A stretch of DNA of 64,000 nucleotides from GCA-003244245 sp050699715 (GCA_050699715.1 JBOHFR010000018.1:1-64000); one strand, 5' to 3'. Numbered from the stretch's first letter, positions 8,062 through 16,803 are shown. Made by a program: numbers and translations. Notes: a model not told the origin generated them from the sequence alone.

Positions 8062-9111
8062 ATGGGTGATGATGTTGAAGTACGGCAGGAGCTGCTAGGG
8101 CGGATCCGAGCGCGCCGAGCGAGCATCAACACGTACGTGCGTGAAAAGCGACCGCTTACTAATCGGCTGGCTAATATCAGTATTGTCAGTAGTGCTATCG
8201 CGGCAGCTCTGACGGCTGGTCCCGCCGCAGGTGGTACAACGTTCGCGGAAACTGTACGAAAAGGATTGGGCTGGGAGCAGCTTTCGAGCGTGTGGCGCTT
8301 GTTGTGCTTGGCCTCCCTGGTAGTGTCCCTCGTGTCGGCGATTTCCGCCAACTTGAGCAAGTCCAATGGTCTGACTGCGCGCATCAGTACGGCAGAGGCC
8401 TGCAATGCGGATCTGGAAGGGCTGCAGGCGCTCGTTGAGTTCGGCGAGCTGTCACCCAAAGACGCCGTCACTTTCTATCGACAGCTTGTTACCAAGATAC
8501 CTTTCATTGAAGAAGATTTGACTGCTGATGTCAATACGAAATCCAGCGACGCTGTGACAGCGACGGCAGGCGCGCCACCGCCTTCGCTGACCAGCGATCC
8601 AGGCCGGCAGTGGCGTAGTATGGCGTTCCTCCTACCTGTCGCGGCCATCGTGCTCGCCGGTCTCGTCCTGCTCATCACGGTGATCGGTCTCTTCCTGGGA
8701 CTGGGCCGCCCGCACCCTCCGCTGCCTTCGAGCGTCGCCGCCACCATTCCCGTCGGTACCGGTCCGGTGGGGGTCGCGGTAGCCCCGGACAGTGGCCACG
8801 CCTACGTCACCAACGCTGGTTCCGGAAGTGTGTCGGTGGTTGACCTCGGGAGCAACACCGTGACCGCCACTATTCCCGTCGGTACCAGTCCACAGGGGGT
8901 GGCAGTGACCCCGGATGGTCGCTACTCCTACATCACCAACCGCGATTCAAGCAGAGTTTCAGTGATCGACATCGCGAGTAATACCGTCGCCGCCACTATT
9001 CTTGTCGGTACCGATCCAATATGGGTGACGGTGGCCCCGGACGGCCGCCACGCTTACATCCTCAACTATGGCTCCAACAACGTGTCGGTGCTAAACCTCA
9101 AGCCTGTTTGA
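8062..9111 (+). CDS. Membrane protein with three extracellular YVTN beta-propeller-type repeats
   Basis: The start is set by GGGGGAG six bases upstream of ATG (349 aa). The cytoplasmic N terminus begins with a basic coiled segment (QELLGRIRARRASINTY). Two hydrophobic helices around residues 42-62 and 85-105 are followed by a helical soluble region, loosely recalling the two-TM SLATT effector layout. A further membrane helix lies at about 190-215 (FLLPVAAIVLAGLVLLI). The C terminus holds three 42-residue repeats with the pattern IPVGT-P-GVAV-PDG-AYVTN-VSV, the YVTN family. Three repeats are too few for a closed propeller, so the array may be truncated or the protein may oligomerise. Function unknown. 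Confidence 0.7.
   Translation: MGDDVEVRQELLGRIRARRASINTYVREKRPLTNRLANISIVSSAIAAALTAGPAAGGTTFAETVRKGLGWEQLSSVWRLLCLASLVVSLVSAISANLSKSNGLTARISTAEACNADLEGLQALVEFGELSPKDAVTFYRQLVTKIPFIEEDLTADVNTKSSDAVTATAGAPPPSLTSDPGRQWRSMAFLLPVAAIVLAGLVLLITVIGLFLGLGRPHPPLPSSVAATIPVGTGPVGVAVAPDSGHAYVTNAGSGSVSVVDLGSNTVTATIPVGTSPQGVAVTPDGRYSYITNRDSSRVSVIDIASNTVAATILVGTDPIWVTVAPDGRHAYILNYGSNNVSVLNLKPV
8734..9108 (+). repeat. Three tandem 126-bp YVTN coding repeats
   Basis: Three in-frame units of 126, 126 and about 123 bp encode the YVTN blades of the membrane protein. The units are similar but diverged at the DNA level, so they are not a recent expansion. Confidence 0.8.
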
Positions 9112-9270
9112 GCCCATGACATCGAGCGATCCACCATGCCGGCGAAGCGCTGGCTAGCTAGCCGGGTAGCGTGATTCACTCGTACACCTCAGCGTCGGCC
9201 AATAGGACCCGGGTCATGACAGTCACCAGTCACTGGCCCCGGCACTGCGGTCGGGGTGCCGGACCCACCA

Positions 9271-9645
9271 TCACCCGGGCCGGCGATGACCTGGGCGCCG
9301 AACCTGGTCTGCGGTGGGTTGCGGTTCCCGCGCTGCGGCGAGCACTGCAGCGCATTGTGGGCATGGCTGGCCGGTCAGCGTGACCAGCACCGCGGGCCGC
9401 CACACGAACCGGTAGCCGCAGATCGCCCGGTACCGCCGGTCATCGAAGCGGCTGCTGGTGGCCACTTCCTCCTCGGTCACCTCATGCGCCACGCCATGCA
9501 CCCAGCACGTGATCGAAACCGTGACCAACCGATCAGCCACGACCACCACCACCTGCCAGCGGCACGCCACCCGGGCCGTCTGGTGAGCCGACCGGGTGAG
9601 ATACCCGACCGGCCCACCACCTATCTGGGTGCGGTCGCTCGACAT
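9271..9645 (-). CDS. Putative zinc-binding small protein (HEVT...CG...CPQC)
   Basis: A conserved-looking actinomycete small protein of about 124 residues. It has a beta-rich first half (RWQVVVVVADRLVTVSITCW), then VHGVAHEVTEEEVA, YRAICGYRFV and QPCPQCAAVL. The His plus three Cys suggest a zinc ribbon. Related patterns occur at 39.8 kb (ALCGVTFVP...CPVCA) and in a degraded form at 51.7-52.0 kb. The start is uncertain: the ATG chosen has no clear ribosome site. It diverges from the HAD gene to its right. Role unknown. Confidence 0.5.
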   Translation of the reverse strand: MSSDRTQIGGGPVGYLTRSAHQTARVACRWQVVVVVADRLVTVSITCWVHGVAHEVTEEEVATSSRFDDRRYRAICGYRFVWRPAVLVTLTGQPCPQCAAVLAAAREPQPTADQVRRPGHRRPG

Positions 9646-9700
9646 GCCAGCGTGTCCTACGCCGCCTGTCACCAGTGGCGAACGATGGCAGACTGCGCTC

Positions 9701-10339
9701 ATGTCTGCCGCGTGCGCCTGTCGGCCTGCGCTGCGCCTGCTCGTGCTGTGGGATATCGACCACACGCTGATCGAAACACGGGGTGTCGGCCGCGCCATCT
9801 ACCAGCGGGCCTTTCCCGCCGCCACTGGCAAGCCGCTCGCGACGCTGGCGTCGATCTCCGGTCGAACCGAGCTGGATATCATGGCGGAAAGCTTGCGGCT
9901 GGGCGATATCGAGCCGACCGAGGAGATGGCCACGCGGTTGGCGCGCAGTCCGGCCGTCTACCAGAGCGTGTTGACCGGCAACCTGCGTGACGTGGCCCGC
10001 ATCAAGCTCGAAGTCTTCGACCTGGACCGCTACCTCGATCTCGATGCCGGGGCTTACGGCGACGACGATCCCGAACGACCCAAGCTGGTCGCGATCGCCC
10101 AGCGGCGAGCAGCCGAACGGACTGGCGTGATGTTCGACGACGACGCCACAGTGCTGATCGGCGACACGCCACAAGACGTCGACGCGGGGCTAGCGTCTGG
10201 CGTGCGAGTAATCGGGGTAGCCACTGGGAAGACGAGCGCACAGGAGCTGCGAAACGTCGGCGCGCATCACGTCGCGACCAACCTGGTTGAGTGTCAAGCC
10301 ATACTGAACCGGTTGACTCAGGACATCAGGAATGCGTGA
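9701..10339 (+). CDS. HAD-family hydrolase with shortened cap
   Basis: Haloacid-dehalogenase-type phosphatase. Motif I is VLWDIDHTLIE, motif II is VLTGN and motif IV is IGDTPQDVDAG. Compared with its paralogue at 62476-63192 it lacks about 30 residues of the helical cap between the SGRTE region and VLTGN (DID-to-TGN distance about 79 versus 110 residues). The deletion is in frame. Activity or substrate range may therefore differ, or the gene may be decaying. The ATG used is the last one before the domain; no strong ribosome site is visible. Confidence 0.75.
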   Translation: MSAACACRPALRLLVLWDIDHTLIETRGVGRAIYQRAFPAATGKPLATLASISGRTELDIMAESLRLGDIEPTEEMATRLARSPAVYQSVLTGNLRDVARIKLEVFDLDRYLDLDAGAYGDDDPERPKLVAIAQRRAAERTGVMFDDDATVLIGDTPQDVDAGLASGVRVIGVATGKTSAQELRNVGAHHVATNLVECQAILNRLTQDIRNA

Positions 10340-10552
10340 CGACCTTCGTTGTATCGGAATAGCTCGGACGAACCGCAGGCCGCGTGGAGGATCTACGAGC
10401 CGGACCGCGCGATACGGCTGGCCACGCACTACGTGGGTGCCGGACTGGTGAGGTCGTGTCATCGCCTGTCGTGGGTTGCGGATCGTTCTCGTCTGATTTA
10501 AGCTGATTTTTCGGTTTTTGCGTGCTGTGGGCCGTAGTCGAGTGAGGTTTCC

Positions 10553-11428
10553 TTGGGCGAGACGGTGGCTTCCCCATTTTCGGAATTTTCGGGCCGGGCC
10601 GCGCGAGACCTCGCTTACAGCCCGGGCAGATATGTCGCCGATCTGGGAATGTACCTGCGGCAGTACGCCGAGCGTTCGGCGCGAGCTCGCAAGTTGCTGG
10701 CCTGGCGTGAGCTCTCCTATGGGCCGGGCAGCGCCGAGGTGCTGCACTTCTTCCCGGCGATCCGGCCTGGGGCACCCCTGCACGTCTTCATCCACGGTGG
10801 CTACTGGCAGGAACTGAGCGAAGCGGAGTCGTCCTTCGCCGCGCCGGACCTGGTGTCCCATGGCAGCGCCTTCGCCGCGCTGGGCTATGGCCTTGCGCCA
10901 CGGCATCGACTGGACGAGATTGTGGCGATGGTCCGCAAGGGCGTGCTTTGGCTGCATCGGCATACCTCTGAGCTGGGCGTCGATCCGGGACGGGTATTCC
11001 TCAGTGGCAGCTCGGCGGGGGCGCACCTGGTCGCGATGTGCCTGCTGGAGGGCTGGCTGCCAGCGCCGCTGGGCCCGAGGGACGTCGTCCGGGGGGCCAC
11101 CTTGCTCAGCGGTGTCTACGAGTTGGAGCCGTTGCGGCACACGTATGTCGGCGAGGCGATAGGTCTCGGCATCGATGAGGCGGCCCGCAACAGCCCCGTC
11201 CGGCACCTACGCTCGGGCTTGCCCGCGCTCATCGTGGCGCGGGGCGACACGGAGACTCAGGGGTTCGTCGAGCAGCACTGCCATCTGGTGAGCACACTCG
11301 CCCAGCTCGGGGCGCCGGTGGTCGATCTGGTGGTCCCGACGCGCAACCATTACGACCTACCATTGGGCCTGGAGGATCCGGCTGGGGTGCTGGGCCGTGC
11401 CGTCCTCGCCCAGAGGGGGCTCTGCTAG
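10553..11428 (+). CDS. Alpha/beta hydrolase of the kynurenine formamidase type
   Basis: A serine hydrolase with the oxyanion-hole motif IHGGYWQEL, the nucleophile in SGSSAGAHL and a catalytic His in TRNHYDLP. The nearest family known to me is kynurenine formamidase and related carboxylesterases, 260-300 residues long, as here (291). It starts at TTG behind GTGAGG. It is followed on the same strand by an SDR and an aminotransferase fragment, which suggests a former small metabolic cluster. The substrate is not evident. Confidence 0.75.
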   Translation: MGETVASPFSEFSGRAARDLAYSPGRYVADLGMYLRQYAERSARARKLLAWRELSYGPGSAEVLHFFPAIRPGAPLHVFIHGGYWQELSEAESSFAAPDLVSHGSAFAALGYGLAPRHRLDEIVAMVRKGVLWLHRHTSELGVDPGRVFLSGSSAGAHLVAMCLLEGWLPAPLGPRDVVRGATLLSGVYELEPLRHTYVGEAIGLGIDEAARNSPVRHLRSGLPALIVARGDTETQGFVEQHCHLVSTLAQLGAPVVDLVVPTRNHYDLPLGLEDPAGVLGRAVLAQRGLC

Positions 11429-11470
11429 ATGGGGCTGCGCGCGCCGGCTGATACGGAGCGGGGGTAGGCG

Positions 11471-12290
11471 ATGCGCAACGTGCTGGTCACCGGAGGTTCG
11501 AGCGGGATCGGTCGAACCACAGTGGAGCGTTTCGCCCTCGGCGGCGACCGGGTCTGGTTGACCTATCGTTCCGGGCGGCAACGCGGGCTCGATACCGTGG
11601 CGGAACTGTCCGCGCACGGCTGGCAGGTCGAGGCTTTCGTGGCTCGACCAGGGCAACTGGTCGAGCCACGAAAGCCTGATCGAGGCGCTTCCCGGCCCGG
11701 TCGACGTGCTGGTCAACAACGCCGCGGTGGGTTCGGCGACGGTGCGGCGGTACGTGCCAGGTCCGGCGCATGAGCGAGCGGCGGCATTCCTGCGGATCAA
11801 CAGCGTCGGGCCGCTGTGGCTGATCCAGCAGATCCTGCCGGGAATGTTGGACCGCGGGTACGGCAGGATCGTCAACGTCTGCAGTGTCGGCGGCGGCGTC
11901 GGGGTCTACCCTGATTTTCACGTCGCGGACGGTATGAGCAAAGCCGCGCTTGCCTACCTGACCAGGCACCTGGCCGCTGAGTTGGCGCACCAGCCGATCG
12001 GCATCTTCGCGATCTGTCCCGGCGCGGTGGAGACGACCATGCTCCAGGAGAGCACGCTGGCTCAGCTTCCCGTGTCGCGACGACGCGAGCTGGTGGCCAG
12101 GCTGCCGAGGGGCCGGTTAATCCAGCCGATGGAGATCGCTGAGTTGGTGTGGTGGCTGGCTACCGACGCTGCTCAGGTGCTCCACGGCTCGGTCATCGAC
12201 GCCTCGATGGGTCTGGGGGTGCACCCTGGTTTGCTCACCGGCTGGGACGCGGGCGCCGCACAGGCGGGTACCGGGGATAGGGAGTCATGA
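11471..12290 (+). pseudogene. Short-chain dehydrogenase/reductase, frameshifted
   Basis: The first frame begins MRNVLVTGGSSGIGRTTVE, the Rossmann TGxxxGxG motif. The second frame begins after DQGNWSSHESL and continues through VDVLVNNAAVGS and the rest of an SDR to TGA. The catalytic region reads NVCSVGGGVGVYPDFHVADG, where the usual YxxxK Tyr is not obvious. The shift from frame 1 to frame 2 falls inside a perfect 21-bp inverted repeat. It could be a template-switch mutation, an assembly error at a hairpin, or recoding. Without the shift the protein would be about 272 residues, normal for the family. Confidence 0.75.
11631..11677. repeat. 21-bp inverted repeat at the SDR frameshift
   Basis: The left arm starts AGGCTTTCGTGG and the right arm ends CCACGAAAGCCT, with a five-base loop GGCAA. 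Both arms lie in coding sequence, and the reading frame changes at about 11645 within the left arm. Confidence 0.9.
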
Positions 12291-12600
12291 TGGTGTCCCA
12301 GCGCGCGGCGCGGCTCGCTGCGCACTCACCCGCTATCGCCACCGCGCACTTTCGGGCGCAGGCCGACCCGTACCACCCCAAGCGCAACCCGGGTGGCTGC
12401 CTCAATCTCGGCACCGCCGAGAACGGCCTGGTCTGGGATCTCCTCGAGCCACGGCTGGCTGCTCCCCGACCGGTGCACGCGCAGGACACCCACTACGCCC
12501 CGTCGCAGGGTAGCGCCGCGTTGCGCGCGACGATCGCCGCTTTCCTGGCCCGATGCTGGTGGTCGATGAGATCTACCTGATGGTGCGTGAGCTGCTCGCT
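12287..12600 (+). pseudogene. PLP aminotransferase (class I/II) remnant
   Basis: The ATG overlaps the SDR stop (ATGA). About 90 residues resemble the N terminus of ACC-synthase-like aminotransferases (RNPGGCLNLGTAENGLVWDL, then THYAPSQGSAALRATIAAFL). The frame then jumps to LVVDEIYLMV, which fits the later PLP-binding strand, so roughly 100 residues are deleted and the catalytic Lys region is missing. It closes a decayed alpha/beta hydrolase - SDR - aminotransferase run. Confidence 0.65.
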
Positions 12601-12661
12601 GACGAACCCCCGACCCGGTGCAGGGACCACTCATGCCTGACGACATGGAGGTACCCGGCCG

Positions 12662-12721
12662 GGGTTCACTCGCTCAGGGTTCACTCGCTCAGGGTTCACT
12701 CGCTCAGGGTTCACTCGCTCA
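12662..12721 (+). repeat. Four perfect copies of a 15-bp tandem repeat
   Basis: The unit GGGTTCACTCGCTCA occurs four times without a mismatch. In the frame following the aminotransferase remnant it encodes repeated VHSLR. Unit length is a multiple of three, but the surrounding gene is broken. Confidence 0.95.
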
Positions 12722-13176
12722 GTGGTACGAGGACTGCCGCCGGAACGGCTCGGCTCGACACGGTCCGTGAGGTGATGCGTGACACTAACCCGGTCCGCTC
12801 GTCGCTCCAGCTGGCCGGGCTGGCCCCGCACGTCGCAGGCGAGGTGGTACGGGACTGCTACGGCAACCCCGATATCGGGCGAATTCGGGACATCTGCCAG
12901 GCCACCGTGTGAATGTGTGAGTCAGCCGGGGTGCTCACCATCCCCGGAGCCGAGGAGGAGCTCGCCGCCCACGGGCTGCTTCCCCATTCAAGCCCGGGTT
13001 GTTCGAGTACCGGGCGGTGATCCCATGTCTACCAGCCTTCCTGTCGAACTCGGCAACAGTAGAGTCGATCATCGGCACCGGTGCCGCGCCATGAACCCGA
13101 TGTGGATGAGTTCAGAAGCTGCTTGTGCGAGCGGCGCTCTGCTGGGATGCTTACTTAGCCCAAACGGGCGAAGGGT
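12722..13176 (+). other. Degenerate coding remnants
   Basis: Protein-like pieces occur without a complete gene, for example TVREVMRDTNPVRSSLQLAG up to a TGA at 12910. Further on, in shifted frames, come GVLTIPGAEEELAAHGLLPH and then LPAFLSNSATVESIIGTGA. They read like decayed enzymes, but I cannot name the families. No intact gene is supported here. Confidence 0.4.
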
Positions 13177-13215
13177 GTGCGGGCGGCCGCATGGGGGGTG
13201 GGCGGCCGCCCGCAC
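13177..13215 (-). terminator. Hairpin downstream of the PRC-barrel operon
   Basis: 14-bp perfect arms (GTGCGGGCGGCCGC) flank an 11-base loop, 50 bp past the stop of the minus-strand PRC-barrel gene. There is no U-run, as is common for terminator-like hairpins in high-GC actinomycetes. Confidence 0.55.
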
Positions 13216-13264
13216 CTCGACTGCAAGCCCCGTACGCGGGAAGCCACGGGAAGTTAGGGTCCAG

Positions 13265-13699
13265 CTAGGTCGACACGACGACCGCGTAGCCGCCCAGACC
13301 GATCAGCCGCCGCCCGTCGATGGTCTCGGTCTTGGTGATCAATGAGATGACGGCTCCCGTCTCCGGATCGAAGTCCACGTCGGTGACCGGGCCGATCGCC
13401 ATTCCTCGCTCGGTGAGCACCCGCTTGCCTATGATCTCCAGGTCGTTGTCCTCGGCCCGCTGCTCCACGGCGTCGCGGGCCGGCCGGATCACCGCGTCGG
13501 TAACGACCGTCACCGCGTCGGGCCCGAAACCCTGCACGTCCTCCCAGGCGAGCAAGGTGCCGGCACCGCTGACCTTGCCCAATCGCAGCAGTGCCACCCT
13601 GGCCGGCCCGGGTAGTACGACGAAGCCGTCCACCCTAGCCACCCGGGTCGCGGTGGTGGTGTTCACCACGTTGCGCTTGCGTGCCTGGCTGAACAGCAT
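13265..13699 (-). CDS. PRC-barrel domain protein
   Basis: 144 residues. The N-terminal part (ARVDGFVVLPGPARVALLRL) and the C-terminal part (GKRVLTERGMAIGPVTDVDF followed by GAVISLITKTETIDGRRL) look like PRC-barrel strands, a beta-barrel fold found in ribosome-maturation and photosynthetic proteins. Its start shares a base with the stop of the next PRC-barrel gene upstream. Role unknown; probably a partner of that protein. Confidence 0.7.
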   Translation of the reverse strand: MLFSQARKRNVVNTTTATRVARVDGFVVLPGPARVALLRLGKVSGAGTLLAWEDVQGFGPDAVTVVTDAVIRPARDAVEQRAEDNDLEIIGKRVLTERGMAIGPVTDVDFDPETGAVISLITKTETIDGRRLIGLGGYAVVVST

Positions 13700-14286
13700 C
13701 AGCTGGCCCCTTCCCGCAACCGGGCCCGGAAGGCGCCCACCGCCGCCCCGAACCCAGCCAGGTCCTCGGAGACGAACTCGGTGGCCGCCGCAGGCACGAT
13801 GAGGTGCTCGCCCGAGACCGCCACGGTGTCGGGCAGCGGGATGAACACCCGCCGTCCCGCCGTGCCGAGCGCCTCGCTGGCCTGCACCTCATAGCCCACC
13901 ACGTCCAGGCTCGTCTCGCTGTGCAGCACGACATCCACCACCCGCCCAAGATCCCGCCCGGTGTCGGTGAGCACTCGATCCTCCAGCACATCCGCCTTGT
14001 GGGCCTGCTTGCGTGGCGCGAGCTCCTTGGCCGGGACCAGCACTGTCTCGTCGGAGACCATCACGGCGTCCCGGCCCACGCCGTGCACCCCGCCCCAGAG
14101 CAGCGAATCCTTGCGGGACCGGCTGAACAATCCCGGATTGCGCAGGGTGAAACCGGCAATGCGGCCACCGGCGCGTTCGAAGACGATATCTTTGATCTCG
14201 GCGACCAGCTCGCCGCCCAGGGTGACCACCGGACGGCCGGTCAACTCACTGGCCCGCAGCAGCAACAGGGGAGTTGGTGTGGTCAC
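13699..14286 (-). CDS. PRC-barrel domain protein, two copies of the fold
   Basis: 195 residues with two PRC-barrel units. The first holds RPVVTLGGELVAEIKDIVFE and GRIAGFTLR; the second holds DRVLTDTGRDLGRVVDVVLH and DVVGYEVQAS. It overlaps a 45-residue membrane protein upstream and the smaller PRC gene downstream, giving a compact three-gene operon. A membrane-associated scaffold is a reasonable guess; nothing in the sequence shows catalysis. Confidence 0.75.
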   Translation of the reverse strand: MTTPTPLLLLRASELTGRPVVTLGGELVAEIKDIVFERAGGRIAGFTLRNPGLFSRSRKDSLLWGGVHGVGRDAVMVSDETVLVPAKELAPRKQAHKADVLEDRVLTDTGRDLGRVVDVVLHSETSLDVVGYEVQASEALGTAGRRVFIPLPDTVAVSGEHLIVPAAATEFVSEDLAGFGAAVGAFRARLREGAS

Positions 14287-14420
14287 CGTGAATCACCCCG
14301 GTCCGGGTCGCTCAGGCCGATCACGCCGCCGCGCCGCCTCTTGCGCTGCACGACGACCGCGAGCGCGGCCAGGGCCGCGACAATGACCAGCGCCAGGATC
14401 ACCCAGCCCCACCAGTTCAT
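14283..14420 (-). CDS. Small single-TM protein, first gene of PRC-barrel operon
   Basis: 45 residues: one membrane helix (WGWVILALVIVAALAALAVV) followed by a basic stretch QRKRRRGG and a short acidic tail. The ATG is preceded by GGAGG at five bases. Its stop overlaps the ATG of the PRC-barrel gene (ATGA). It may anchor the PRC proteins at the membrane. Confidence 0.65.
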   Translation of the reverse strand: MNWWGWVILALVIVAALAALAVVVQRKRRRGGVIGLSDPDRGDSR

Positions 14421-14614
14421 CGCCACCTCCGTGCTGTTCCAGGCTGTTCCGGGACCGGCGCGTCTTTCGCGCACAGTAACGCGCAGGACTCGTGCTTGCT
14501 TGCTGGGATGTCACCCAACGGGGGTAAAGTCCGACTTACCCCGGGCTGGGAACCGGACCCGCCGCAGGCGCGTTGACCCGGTGACCGCCTGCACTGCCCA
14601 TCTGGAGGAACACG

Positions 14615-15424
14615 GTGCGCACCACCAGCAACCCCGCATTCCGCAATCTTCCCGTGGGGGGCGGCGGTTATGCGGGCTTCAACTCGGCTCCCGCGCGCTT
14701 CCCGGGCGCTGACTCCCGCTATGGCGGCGCCCTGCCGACCACTGGCCGGCCGATGACCGTCGATGACGTCGTCATCAAGACCGGTATCACCCTGGCCGTC
14801 CTGACCGCCACTGGCACGGCGACCTACCTGAGCGGATTGTGGGCGCTCGCCCTGCCGGCCGCGTTGATCGGCTTTGTACTCGCCATGGTGGTTATCTTCA
14901 AGAAGTTGGTCAGCCCGCCCCTGATCCTGGCTTACGCCGCTGTCGAGGGCGTCTTCCTCGGCGGTGTCAGCGGGGTGATCGCTAGGCCGGTTGGGCGTCT
15001 GGTCGGTGCGGCGGGTAGCAGCTCGCTCGTGCTGGAGGCGGTCGCCGGCACGGTGCTGGTGTTCGCCGGGATGCTCGTGGTCTACAAGACCGGCGCGGTG
15101 AAGGTCACCCCGCGGTTCACCAAGTGGTTGACCGGTGCCATGATCGGGGTCGTCGGTCTGATGCTGGTGAACCTCATCGCGAACTTCTTCGTCCCCGGTG
15201 GCCTTGGCCTGCGTGACGGCGGTCCGCTGGCGATCATCTTCAGCCTGGTGTGCATCGGAGTCGCGGCGTTCAGCTTCCTCATAGACTTCGACACTGCTGA
15301 TCAGGCGATCCGGGCCGGCGCGCCGGAGAAGACGGCGTGGTACATCGCCTTCGGCCTCACGGTGACTCTGGTCTGGTTGTACCTTGAGATCCTCCGGCTG
15401 CTGTCCTACCTCCAAAGCGAATAG
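14615..15424 (+). CDS. Bax inhibitor-1/YccA family membrane protein
   Basis: 269 residues with seven predicted membrane helices after a soluble glycine-rich N terminus (RNLPVGGGGYAGFN). ILAYAAVEGVFLGGVSGVIA and FLIDFDTADQAIRAGAPEK are typical of the family, the latter holding the conserved Asp pair. GTG start behind GGAGG. Bacterial members are linked to stress and pH-sensitive calcium leak; the role here is not shown. It lies eight bases upstream of cbs. Confidence 0.88.
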   Translation: MRTTSNPAFRNLPVGGGGYAGFNSAPARFPGADSRYGGALPTTGRPMTVDDVVIKTGITLAVLTATGTATYLSGLWALALPAALIGFVLAMVVIFKKLVSPPLILAYAAVEGVFLGGVSGVIARPVGRLVGAAGSSSLVLEAVAGTVLVFAGMLVVYKTGAVKVTPRFTKWLTGAMIGVVGLMLVNLIANFFVPGGLGLRDGGPLAIIFSLVCIGVAAFSFLIDFDTADQAIRAGAPEKTAWYIAFGLTVTLVWLYLEILRLLSYLQSE

Positions 15425-15432
15425 CTGCCACG

Positions 15433-16803
15433 GTGCACTACGCCGAGCACATCATCGATCTGGTCGGCGATACCCCGCTCGTGCGGTTGCACGCCGTCAC
15501 CCAGGACGTGACATCGCTGGTCCTGGCCAAGGTGGAGTACCTCAATCCTGGCGGCAGCGTGAAGGACCGGATTGCGCTGCGGATGATCGACGCGGCGGAG
15601 CGATCTGGTGCGCTGCGACCGGGGGGCACGATTGTGGAGCCGACGTCGGGCAATACCGGCGTCGGGCTGGCGATGGTCGCTCAACGTAAGGGTTACCGGT
15701 GCGTTTTCGTCTGCCCTGACAAGGTTGGCGTGGACAAGCGCGACGTGCTCAAGGCCTACGGCGCCGAGGTTGTCGTGTGCCCCACTGCGGTCGCCGTCGA
15801 CCACCCCGACTCGTATTACTCGGTGTCTAACCGGTTGGCCAGGGAGATCGACGGGGCGTGGAAGCCCGACCAGTACTCGAACCCGGAGAACCCGGCCAGT
15901 CACTACCACAGCACCGGCCCCGAACTGTGGGCGCAAACCCAGGGGCGGATCACGCACTTCGTCGCCGGTATCGGTACCGGTGGGACGATCTCTGGAACTG
16001 GGCGCTACCTCAAGGAGGCCAGCGACGGCCGGGTGCAGGTCGTCGGCGTCGATCCGGAAGGCTCGGTGTACTCGGGCGGCGGTGGCCGGCCCTATCTGGT
16101 GGAAGGTGTCGGGGAGGACTTCTGGCCCTGCACGTATGACCGGAGCATCTGTGACGAGATCATTCCAGTCTCGGACGCCGACTCCTTCACCATGACCCGG
16201 CGGCTGGCCCGGGAGGAGGGGTTGCTGCTGGGGGGATCCTGCGGGATGGCTGTGGTAGGCGCGCTGCGGGTCGCGTGCCGGGCCAATCCCGACTCAGTGA
16301 TCGTGGTGTTGCTGCCTGATGGCGGGCGCGGTTACCTGGGCAAGGTCTTCAACGACGCATGGATGGCCACCTACGGTTTCCTGCCCCCGGATTCCTCGGG
16401 GGCGACGGTCGCCGATGTGCTGGTTGGTAAGGATGGCGCCTTGCCCAAGCTGGTGCACACCCATCCGAACGAGACCCTCGCCGAGGCCGTGATGATCCTG
16501 CGCGAGTTCGGGGTCTCGCAGCTACCCGTGGTCGCCGCCGAGCCGCCGGTCATGGCGGCCGAGGTGATCGGCGCGGTCAGTGAGCGCACCCTGCTGCAGG
16601 CCTTGTTCGCCGGTGACGCGCAACTCGCCGATCGGATCGAGGCGCATATGGCGGCACCGCTTCCGACGATCGGCGCGGGCGAGTCGATCGGGTCCCTGAT
16701 GCGGGCATTGGCCGACGCCGACGGCGCCATGGTCTTGATTGACGGCAAACCGGCGGGGGTGGTCACTCGTCAAGATGTGCTGGGATTTCTGGCTGGGCGC
16801 TGA
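15433..16803 (+). CDS. cbs: Cystathionine beta-synthase
   Basis: A PLP enzyme that condenses serine with homocysteine to cystathionine. The PLP Lys is in NPGGSVKDRIALRMI and the phosphate loop is GTGGTISGTGRYLKEA; PTSGNTGVGLAMVA binds substrate. A C-terminal pair of CBS domains spans about residues 335-455 (LVGKDGALPKLV...PAGVVTRQDVLGFL). No haem domain precedes it. GTG start. It begins the syntenic cbs-pra-metB block known from mycobacteria, giving a route from homocysteine to cysteine. Confidence 0.93.
   Translation: MHYAEHIIDLVGDTPLVRLHAVTQDVTSLVLAKVEYLNPGGSVKDRIALRMIDAAERSGALRPGGTIVEPTSGNTGVGLAMVAQRKGYRCVFVCPDKVGVDKRDVLKAYGAEVVVCPTAVAVDHPDSYYSVSNRLAREIDGAWKPDQYSNPENPASHYHSTGPELWAQTQGRITHFVAGIGTGGTISGTGRYLKEASDGRVQVVGVDPEGSVYSGGGGRPYLVEGVGEDFWPCTYDRSICDEIIPVSDADSFTMTRRLAREEGLLLGGSCGMAVVGALRVACRANPDSVIVVLLPDGGRGYLGKVFNDAWMATYGFLPPDSSGATVADVLVGKDGALPKLVHTHPNETLAEAVMILREFGVSQLPVVAAEPPVMAAEVIGAVSERTLLQALFAGDAQLADRIEAHMAAPLPTIGAGESIGSLMRALADADGAMVLIDGKPAGVVTRQDVLGFLAGR

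Noticed and set aside
12662..12721. Possible CRISPR or minisatellite.
   Set aside because: Units are contiguous 15-mers without spacers, and no cas genes are near.
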